The translations under genes were made by a program, and so were the position numbers. Source: Chloroflexota bacterium (lineage in GTDB: Bacteria > Chloroflexota > Limnocylindria > Limnocylindrales > Limnocylindraceae). From it: 7,974 nt of DNA. Shown here in pieces: positions 1 to 4,255 of the stretch (the first letter of the stretch is position 1; every line of letters begins with the position of its first letter). The notes under the pieces were generated by a model. That model had not been told where the DNA came from and searched no databases. It saw only the letters and a list, made by a program, of their open reading frames with translations. The stretch is from NCBI GenBank assembly GCA_016463555.1, contig JAEMRB010000045.1, positions 1-7,974 of the forward strand, in the 5' to 3' direction.

Positions 1-1
1 C

Positions 2-40
2 GCCATGCTGATCATTCGCAGCCTCGTTGGCGCCGCGTAG
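2..40 (+). CDS. C-terminal end of an unidentified upstream gene (partial)
   Basis: The first bases can be read as the last 12 codons of a gene cut by the window edge, ending in TAG at 38-40 and giving a hydrophobic tail AMLIIRSLVGAA. The support is codon bias. In this frame 10 of 12 third positions are G or C, as in the genes nearby, whereas the competing open frame (ending TGA at 61-63) has only about 8 of 20. The stop lies 15 bp before the moaB start. The fragment is too short to name a function, and the call depends on composition alone. Confidence 0.35.
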   Translation, partial: AMLIIRSLVGAA

Positions 41-43
41 CAG

Positions 44-49
44 TAGTAT
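44..49 (+). promoter_or_regulatory. candidate -10 box for leaderless moaB
   Basis: TAGTAT fits TANNNT and ends six bases before the moaB ATG. Transcription starting 6-7 nt after the box would begin at or next to the A of the start codon. No Shine-Dalgarno-like sequence precedes this ATG. No convincing -35 element is visible at the usual 16-18 bp spacing. The position of the box relative to the start codon is seen directly; promoter activity is inferred. Confidence 0.35.
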
Positions 50-55
50 GCGCAG

Positions 56-538
56 ATGAGTGATACGCCGCGATCAATTCTGGTGCTCACGGTCAGCGAC
101 TCGATTCATGCCGGCGAACGAGAAGATAAGGCGGGTACGCTCGCTGCTGCGGCTCTTGTCGCCCACGGCTGGGAGGTGCAGCGAGCACAGGCCCCCGACG
201 AGCTTGATGCCATCCGCGCAGTTCTTGAGCAGCACATCGGCACCGTCGACGTGATCTTGACCGCTGGCGGAACGGGGCTGAGCTCACGCGATGTGACCCC
301 AGACGCAACCGCGCCGCTTCTGGAGCGGGTGATTCCAGGGATCCCTGATGCGATTCGCATGCTGGGGCGCTCCCAGACGCCTGCTGCGATCCTCTCCCGC
401 GGCCTTGCCGGCGTGGCGAAGGGAACGCTGATCGTGAACCTCCCTGGCGGGAGTGGTGCGGTGCGCGACGGGCTGGCCATCCTGCTCCCCGTGCTTGAGC
501 ACGCCAGTGACGCGATCGGAGAGCGCGACCGCTCCTAG
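56..538 (+). CDS. moaB: MoaB/Mog-family molybdopterin biosynthesis protein
   Basis: Cytoplasmic protein of the MoaB/Mog (MoCF) fold, the family that adenylylates molybdopterin before metal insertion in molybdenum cofactor synthesis. At 160 aa it has the usual single-domain length. Family landmarks are in order: TVSDS with H-x-G and D-x-AG at residues 12-27, the molybdopterin-binding loop TAGGTG at 69-74 followed by RDVTPDAT at 78-84, SRGLAG at 114-119, and NLPGGSGAV at 128-136, corresponding to the family's NLPGSP-x-A loop. The ATG at 56 is chosen because the SDS motif follows at the normal distance. It lacks an obvious ribosome binding site, but a -10-like box sits just upstream. No other cofactor genes are visible in the window, so the choice between MoaB, Mog and a MoaB-like paralogue is open. 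Family assignment is firm. Confidence 0.92.
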   Translation: MSDTPRSILVLTVSDSIHAGEREDKAGTLAAAALVAHGWEVQRAQAPDELDAIRAVLEQHIGTVDVILTAGGTGLSSRDVTPDATAPLLERVIPGIPDAIRMLGRSQTPAAILSRGLAGVAKGTLIVNLPGGSGAVRDGLAILLPVLEHASDAIGERDRS

Positions 539-558
539 CCCCCGCCACGCGGCTTCGC

Positions 559-574
559 ACACAAGATCGTGTGT
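559..574. promoter_or_regulatory. NrdR-box-like palindrome upstream of nrdR
   Basis: The 16 bases ACACAAGATCGTGTGT form a near-palindrome (ACACA, six central bases, TGTGT). By my alignment they match the remembered NrdR-box consensus acaCwAtATaTwGtgt at 13 of 16 positions, with mismatches only in the centre. The site lies 70 bp before the nrdR start and abuts the only plausible -10 hexamer. This is where a repressor site would be expected. NrdR usually binds paired boxes about three helical turns apart, and I see no good second copy. Autoregulation by NrdR is inferred. Confidence 0.55.
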
Positions 575-579
575 AGACT
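574..579 (+). promoter_or_regulatory. candidate -10 element of the nrdR-dcd-MBL operon
   Basis: TAGACT matches four of six positions of TATAAT and directly follows the NrdR-box-like palindrome. Transcription would start near 586, giving a leader of nearly 60 nt that holds two small hairpins and the AGGAGG ribosome binding site. The -35 region (around 551-556, GGCTTC) is a poor match, so this is tentative. Confidence 0.3.
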
Positions 580-588
580 CTCCCCGAG

Positions 589-624
589 ACCGCAACCTGC
601 GGTGGTTCCGCGCATAGCTGCGCG
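589..624 (+). other. two tandem hairpins in the nrdR leader
   Basis: Two perfect 6-bp inverted repeats stand next to each other. ACCGCA/TGCGGT has a 3-nt loop at 589-603, and CGCGCA/TGCGCG has a 4-nt loop at 609-624. Neither is followed by a T-run, so they are not intrinsic terminators. They end seven bases before the AGGAGG at 631-636 and would fold in the untranslated leader of nrdR mRNA if transcription starts near 586. They might stabilise the message or affect its translation, but this is inference. Confidence 0.4.
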
Positions 625-643
625 AAGGTGAGGAGGAGCGAGG

Positions 644-1147
644 GTGCGTTGCCCATCGTGTAAGGAGCCGGATACGCGCGTCGTTGATTCGCGCGACCTC
701 GATGACGGCTCCGTCATTCGTCGCCGTCGCGCCTGTCGCATCTGTGGCACACGCGTCACCACCTACGAGCGCGCCGAACTTGCCAAGCTCTACGTCATCA
801 AGCGCTCGGGCGAACGTCAGGAGTACGACTCCCAGAAGCTCCTCGAAGGGCTGCGCCGCGCGCTCACTCGTCGCCCGGTGCCAGTCGATGCCCCCGAGCG
901 TGCCGTTGAGGCGATCGAGGCACAGATTCGAGCCAGCGGCGCAACAGAGCTCTCCTCTGCGCGCATTGGTGCGTTGACGATGGCGGCGCTTCGCGAGATT
1001 GATCAGATCGCCTATATCCGCTTTGCGAGCGTTTACCAGTCGTTTGAAGACCTCGAAACGCTCAAGCGGGAAGTAGACGAGCTGCTCACCGAGAAGGGCG
1101 CAGGGAAGGGGAAGCGTCGAGTTCGCGCCGTGGAGGCCGAGGCATGA
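644..1147 (+). CDS. nrdR: NrdR, ATP-cone transcriptional repressor of ribonucleotide reductase genes
   Basis: NrdR senses ATP/dATP through an ATP-cone and represses ribonucleotide reductase genes when dNTPs are plentiful. The N-terminal zinc ribbon is complete: CPSC at 3-6 and CRIC at 31-34, with the signature DTRVVDSR at 10-17 and TTYERAE after the second pair. The ATP-cone spans roughly 46-136, from VIKRSGERQEYDSQKL to the typical end IAYIRFASVYQSFEDL. The start is GTG at 644, with AGGAGG seven bases upstream, and the protein begins MRCPSC as NrdR proteins do. At 167 aa it is slightly longer than the usual 150-160 because of a basic, low-complexity tail (KGAGKGKRR). Its stop overlaps the dcd start by 4 bp (ATGA), so the two are translationally coupled. 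An NrdR-box-like palindrome lies upstream. Confidence 0.97.
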   Translation: MRCPSCKEPDTRVVDSRDLDDGSVIRRRRACRICGTRVTTYERAELAKLYVIKRSGERQEYDSQKLLEGLRRALTRRPVPVDAPERAVEAIEAQIRASGATELSSARIGALTMAALREIDQIAYIRFASVYQSFEDLETLKREVDELLTEKGAGKGKRRVRAVEAEA

Positions 1148-1758
1148 GCGTCCTCTCTGACCGCGACATCCTGACCGCGATCGCAGCGGGCGAGATCGCG
1201 ATTACACCGTTTGACGCAGTGGATGTGCAGCCGGCCTCGGTCGACCTCCACCTCGACGGCACGTTCCGCGTCTTTCGCAATAACCGGTACGGCTTCATTG
1301 ATCCGCGCGTAGAGCAGCCAGAGCTCACCGAGATTGAGCGCGTTGCTGACGGCGAGCAGTTCATGCTGCACCCCGGAGAGTTTGTGCTCGGTCAAACCCG
1401 CGAGAAGATTTCGTTGGGAAACTCGCTGCTCGGACGCCTTGATGGGAAGTCATCACTCGGACGGCTCGGGCTGCTGATCCACTCCACCGCTGGTTACGTT
1501 GACCCAGGCTGGGTCGGGAACCTGACGCTAGAGCTCGGCAACGTTGCTCGACTACCAATCGCGCTCTACCCGGGGATGCGCATTGGCCAGATCTCGTTCC
1601 ACCGCATGTCGTCCGAGGTCGAACGGCCGTATGGGAGCAGCGAACTACGCAGCCGGTATCAGGGCCAAACGGAGCCAACGGCGTCGGCGGCGCACGTTGG
1701 ATTTGATGCGGAACAGCAGGCGCATGACGGAGCGAGGGTCGCCAAGCCTCGTGACTGA
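1144..1758 (+). CDS. dcd: dCTP deaminase, probably bifunctional dCTP deaminase/dUTPase
   Basis: Deaminates dCTP on the route to dUMP, the precursor of dTTP. The trimeric dUTPase-fold landmarks are present: VQPASVDLHL at 28-37, GRLDGKSSLGRLGL at 97-110, HSTAGYVDPGW at 113-123, LTLELGN at 127-133 with the catalytic glutamate at 130, PGMRIGQISF at 143-152, and RYQGQ near 171-175. The segment reads STAGYVDPG, as in the bifunctional enzymes of Mycobacterium tuberculosis and Methanocaldococcus, not VTAHRIDPG as in E. coli Dcd. It may therefore release dUMP directly; this is inferred from similarity. The 204 residues include about 14 more at the C-terminus than I remember for the mycobacterial enzyme. 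GGAGG lies seven bases before the ATG inside nrdR. The gene overlaps nrdR by 4 bp and the following gene by about 8 bp. Confidence 0.95.
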   Translation: MSVLSDRDILTAIAAGEIAITPFDAVDVQPASVDLHLDGTFRVFRNNRYGFIDPRVEQPELTEIERVADGEQFMLHPGEFVLGQTREKISLGNSLLGRLDGKSSLGRLGLLIHSTAGYVDPGWVGNLTLELGNVARLPIALYPGMRIGQISFHRMSSEVERPYGSSELRSRYQGQTEPTASAAHVGFDAEQQAHDGARVAKPRD

Positions 1759-2587
1759 ACGTCGCAGCATCAATCTCGGGGGGATCACGGTTGACCTGCT
1801 TCGCATCGGAACCTTCTGGAGCGATGCAGGGGCGATCTTCGGTCCAGTGCCCCAGGAGACCTGGGCGCCGATGGTTGCGGACGAACTCGATGCACGATCC
1901 CGCCTCTTGCAGGCACTCAACATCTTGCACGTCAGCGACGCGAGTGGTGCGGTGCTTTTAGAGACTGGTGCGGTGCCAGCCGGAACGCAGGTCAGCGACG
2001 CAGATACAGATTCGCGCTCTGCCCGCGAAGCGCTGGCCGGCGCGGGGATCGATGTGGAGCGCATCGCCAGCATTGTGCCGAGCCACCTACATCGAGATCA
2101 TGCTGGTGGACTCGTTGACCAGCATGGCGCCGCCGCCTTCCCCAACGCCCAGATCGTTGCCCCCGACCGTGAGATCGCCGCCGTGGCGAGCGGTTCGCTT
2201 CGTGCCCGTGCGGCGTATGACGTCCCCGGCCTCACGCGCCTCTTCGGCGCTACTGCACCGCGCTCGTTTGACGGCACGCTGGAGCTCACCCCAACGATCA
2301 CGCTGCGTCGACTCGGCGGTCACACCCCAGGCTCCCAGGCCACCATCGTGCGCGGTCGCGAGCGCACCCTCCTCTTTCTCGGTGACCTCTTCATGCGCCC
2401 CTGGCAGGCGAACCCGCGGTGGGTGACGGCATACGACGACGAGGCGTGGGTCTCCGTCGACGCGAAGGCCTCAATCTTCGCCGAGGCGGCGGCGGGCGAG
2501 TGGCTGGTGGTGATGAGTCATGAGGTACAGGCGCCCGCTGGTCGCATCGTGGCTGAACGCGATCGCTTCCGTTTCGTTAGCGAGTAG
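1751..2587 (+). CDS. MBL-fold metallo-hydrolase of unknown substrate
   Basis: A 278-aa protein of the metallo-beta-lactamase fold. The zinc-binding signature SHLHRDHAGG lies at 111-120 (H112, H114, D116, H117). GGHTPG follows at 189-194 (H191), then LGDLF at 210-214 (D212) and a final SHE at 256-258 (H257). Together these supply a full dinuclear metal site. The overall pattern resembles the lactonase-like or general MBL hydrolase branch, but the substrate cannot be deduced. GTG at 1751 is preferred because it overlaps the dcd stop by only 8 bp (GTGACTGA) and begins just before the conserved domain. ATG at 1724 or 1706 is possible, and the frame stays open further back only through dcd. It is the third gene of the nrdR-dcd operon. 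Its 3' end overlaps the convergent tlpA-like gene by 11 bp. Confidence 0.85.
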   Translation: MTERRSINLGGITVDLLRIGTFWSDAGAIFGPVPQETWAPMVADELDARSRLLQALNILHVSDASGAVLLETGAVPAGTQVSDADTDSRSAREALAGAGIDVERIASIVPSHLHRDHAGGLVDQHGAAAFPNAQIVAPDREIAAVASGSLRARAAYDVPGLTRLFGATAPRSFDGTLELTPTITLRRLGGHTPGSQATIVRGRERTLLFLGDLFMRPWQANPRWVTAYDDEAWVSVDAKASIFAEAAAGEWLVVMSHEVQAPAGRIVAERDRFRFVSE

Positions 2588-3164
2588 GGAGCAGCTCCTC
2601 GACCAGTGCGGCTGCCGCTTCGCGCGTTAGCGGTCCCGTAACCACGCGTAGGACACGACCATCGGCGTCAAGAATCAGTTTCGTTGGGATGCCACCAGCG
2701 CCAGCGGCGCGAAAGAGTTCACTGTTGACGTCGACCAGGAGTAGGTAGCCGAGCTGATAGCGCTCCGCATATGCCGCAACGGTTGACGAGAGTTCGCCGA
2801 CCGAGATGCCGATCACCTGGAGGCCGCGATCGCGGTATGTGGCAGCGAGCGAGCGCAGCACGGGGGTCTCCTGCTGGCAGGGCGGACACCAGGTGGCAAA
2901 GAGGTCAACGATCACCAGGCGTGGGGCGGGGAGCGTTGCCTGCGCATCTGCAAAGACACCTCCACCAGCAACAGGCTGCGCTGCAGGGATCGTGAACGTG
3001 GCACCAACCTCGATCCCCGTGGCGCTCGGATCGACGATGTAGAGGTCGGTCGGTGTTGCGGTTCCCGTTGGGATATTCGTTCGCGACAGCAGCAGGAGGA
3101 GAGCCAGTAGGGCAGCCGCCGCTCCGATAGCGCCGATGCTTCGTTGTGAAAATGGTCCGATCAC
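2577..3164 (-). CDS. TlpA/ResA-like membrane-anchored thiol-disulfide oxidoreductase
   Basis: Extracytoplasmic thioredoxin-fold reductase, 195 aa. Residues 11-27 form one hydrophobic segment that should anchor the protein, with the rest outside the membrane; there is no lipobox cysteine. The thioredoxin domain covers about 52-195 and contains the active site FATWCPPCQQE (C93, C96) and the cis-proline loop GGIPTK (P160). WCPPC is typical of TlpA, ResA and CcmG proteins, which keep apocytochrome c or other exported thiols reduced. It starts with GTG at 3164-3162, overlapping the stop of the upstream ccdA-like gene by 4 bp (GTGA). It is therefore coupled to the membrane protein that would re-reduce it. 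Its stop (TAA at 2577-2579 on the reverse strand) lies inside the end of the convergent MBL gene. The specific target protein is unknown. Confidence 0.93.
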   Translation of the reverse strand: MIGPFSQRSIGAIGAAAALLALLLLLSRTNIPTGTATPTDLYIVDPSATGIEVGATFTIPAAQPVAGGGVFADAQATLPAPRLVIVDLFATWCPPCQQETPVLRSLAATYRDRGLQVIGISVGELSSTVAAYAERYQLGYLLLVDVNSELFRAAGAGGIPTKLILDADGRVLRVVTGPLTREAAAALVEELLPTR

Positions 3165-3853
3165 AGGCCAGGGAGCCCAGGCATGATGCGCGAAAGCACC
3201 GTGAGGCCGCCAGTCGCAATCAGTACGCCAATGCCTGCGACGAGAAGACCGCCAACGACGCCAGCGATTCGCGTCCCACCACGGAGCCGGCCCATGAGTC
3301 GTTGCAACGTCGCAGGACTGCGATCAGCTACGGCTGCCAAGAGCAAGAACGGCAGCGCAAGGCCAACGCTGTAGAGCGCCAGCAGCAGCGCCGCGCCAGC
3401 CGCGTTGCTCCCAGCGGCTGCGATGCCGAGAATCGCACCAAGGACGACACCGATGCAGGGTGTCCAGGCGATGGAGAATGCGGCGCCCAGTAGGAAGCTG
3501 CCGAGGTAGCCGCCGCGCAGAATCGGCGTTGGTGCACGCATGCGGTCGAGCTGTGGGATGCGCAGGATGCCAGCAAGGTGCAGGCCACCGATCGTCACGG
3601 CAACGCCCACGGGAATCTGCAAGATCGGCAAAAGGCGTCCGGTGGCGCCGCCAACGTAGCCGGCGCTGATGCCGAGGGCGATGAAGATCGCGCTAAAGCC
3701 ACAGGTGAAGAGAAGGGCGTGAGGCATTCGTGATGTGCCGGTGCTCAGCGCGGCGAGTCGACCGAGATAGGCGGGGACGATTGGGAGGACGCAAGGCGAG
3801 AGGAAACTCAGCACGCCCGCGAGCAGTGCGGTGAGGGCGTTAACGCTCTCCAT
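3161..3853 (-). CDS. ccdA: CcdA/DsbD-family transmembrane electron transporter
   Basis: A 230-aa integral membrane protein with about six hydrophobic segments. It corresponds to CcdA and to the central membrane domain of DsbD, and carries electrons from cytoplasmic thioredoxin-like donors to thiol reductases outside. The redox pair is visible in its normal settings: SFLSPCVLPIVPAYL in the first segment (C21) and AWTPCIGVVLGA in the fourth (C133). Both cysteines are flanked by the conserved prolines. Length and domain content match stand-alone CcdA, with no periplasmic domains as in full DsbD. ATG at 3853-3851 overlaps the end of the glutaredoxin-like gene by 14 bp, and the stop overlaps the tlpA-like gene by 4 bp. 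The order donor, transporter, acceptor supports a single redox relay. Confidence 0.94.
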   Translation of the reverse strand: MESVNALTALLAGVLSFLSPCVLPIVPAYLGRLAALSTGTSRMPHALLFTCGFSAIFIALGISAGYVGGATGRLLPILQIPVGVAVTIGGLHLAGILRIPQLDRMRAPTPILRGGYLGSFLLGAAFSIAWTPCIGVVLGAILGIAAAGSNAAGAALLLALYSVGLALPFLLLAAVADRSPATLQRLMGRLRGGTRIAGVVGGLLVAGIGVLIATGGLTVLSRIMPGLPGL

Positions 3854-4112
3854 CGACCTGGCCTACGGCACTGCGCACAAATGCGGCGATCTGCATCGGG
3901 CTGACGGCGAGCGGTAAAAGCCTCCCCGCAACCTCAAGTGCCGGGATCTGTTCAAGAAGTCGCGCATGCACCGCTGGGTCCTCCTCGATGTTCACCATGC
4001 TGAGTGTGAGGCGCGAGCCCCCCTCGGTGATGAGTGTGCGCACGATCGCCTCTGTTCTCTCGCAGAGTTCGCACCCAGGGCGACCGTAGAGCGTGATGAG
4101 GGGCTGCTCCAT
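3840..4112 (-). CDS. glutaredoxin-like (DUF836-type) thiol protein
   Basis: Small cytoplasmic thioredoxin-fold protein of 90 aa. It begins ITLYGRPGCELCERTEAIV, with the redox pair C14/C17 directly after the first beta strand, as in glutaredoxin-like DUF836 proteins. A later IPALEVAGRLL (P57) fits the cis-proline strand, and there is no signal peptide. ATG at 4112-4110 is preceded on its own strand by GTGGGAGA eight bases upstream. It is the first gene of the grx-ccdA-tlpA operon and reads divergently from tRNA-Arg across a 41-bp gap. A plausible role is feeding or sensing electrons for the CcdA-like transporter. That is inferred from gene order, and a general glutaredoxin-like role is equally possible. 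Confidence 0.85.
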   Translation of the reverse strand: MEQPLITLYGRPGCELCERTEAIVRTLITEGGSRLTLSMVNIEEDPAVHARLLEQIPALEVAGRLLPLAVSPMQIAAFVRSAVGQVDGER

Positions 4113-4140
4113 GCGGGTATTCTCCCACGCCGCGTTCAGA

Positions 4141-4146
4141 TACCCT
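4141..4146 (+). promoter_or_regulatory. candidate -10 box for tRNA-Arg
   Basis: TACCCT fits TANNNT and ends seven bases before the mature 5' end of tRNA-Arg at 4154. Transcription would begin at or within a base or two of the mature tRNA end, leaving almost no leader. The -35 region is not recognisable. The 41-bp gap to the divergent glutaredoxin-like gene must hold promoters for both directions. Confidence 0.3.
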
Positions 4147-4163
4147 ACAGGGGGCCCCTGTAG
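4145..4163. repeat. 9-bp inverted repeat straddling the tRNA-Arg 5' end
   Basis: CTACAGGGG at 4145-4153 and CCCCTGTAG at 4155-4163 are exact reverse complements separated by the single base G4154, the first base of the mature tRNA. The right arm is the 5' acceptor strand, U8, A9 and the first D-stem base. The left arm is flanking DNA. A transcript starting upstream of 4145 could pair its leader with the acceptor strand, with the loop opened by a base pair. Confidence 0.6.
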
Positions 4164-4229
4164 CTCAGTGGATAGAGCGCCGCCGTCCTAAGGCGGGCGT
4201 CGTCGGTTCGATTCCGGCCGGGGGCACCA
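4154..4229 (+). tRNA. tRNA-Arg (anticodon CCT)
   Basis: A complete 76-nt cloverleaf with encoded CCA. The acceptor stem GCCCCTG pairs with CGGGGGC at 4219-4225 (one T-G pair), followed by discriminator A4226 and CCA at 4227-4229. The D stem is GCTC/GAGC with an 8-nt loop. The anticodon stem CCGCC/GGCGG encloses GTCCTAA, placing CCT at 4187-4189, which reads AGG arginine codons. The variable loop has five bases, and the T stem GTCGG/CCGGC carries TTCGATT. All stems pair fully with G-T allowed. The MFS gene starts 26 nt after the CCA, so the two may share a transcript. Confidence 0.97.
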
Positions 4230-4244
4230 TGAGGCGAGCAGGAG

Positions 4245-4250
4245 AGGAGG
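4245..4250 (+). promoter_or_regulatory. ribosome binding site fixing the MFS gene start
   Basis: AGGAGG ends five bases before GTG 4256, a good Shine-Dalgarno distance. It favours GTG 4256 over ATG 4229, which reuses the last A of the tRNA-Arg CCA and has tRNA sequence where its ribosome binding site would be. It also favours GTG 4256 over ATG 4274, where the spacing would be too long. Confidence 0.7.
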
Positions 4251-4255
4251 GCACG

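Noticed and set aside
589..604. The first leader hairpin as a second NrdR box
   Set aside because: It is palindromic and roughly three helical turns from the first site, but it keeps few of the consensus bases and the spacing is about two bases short. I list it only as a hairpin.
93..656. 187-aa reverse-strand open frame opposite moaB
   Set aside because: Its composition is rich in Arg, Ser and Ala with no recognisable motif. It shadows moaB, whose family motifs are unambiguous.
1544..1750. Long N-terminal extension of the MBL gene back to 1544
   Set aside because: The extension is arginine-rich, resembles no domain, and lies entirely within the conserved C-terminal half of dcd in another frame. 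A start near 1751 (or 1724) is far more likely.
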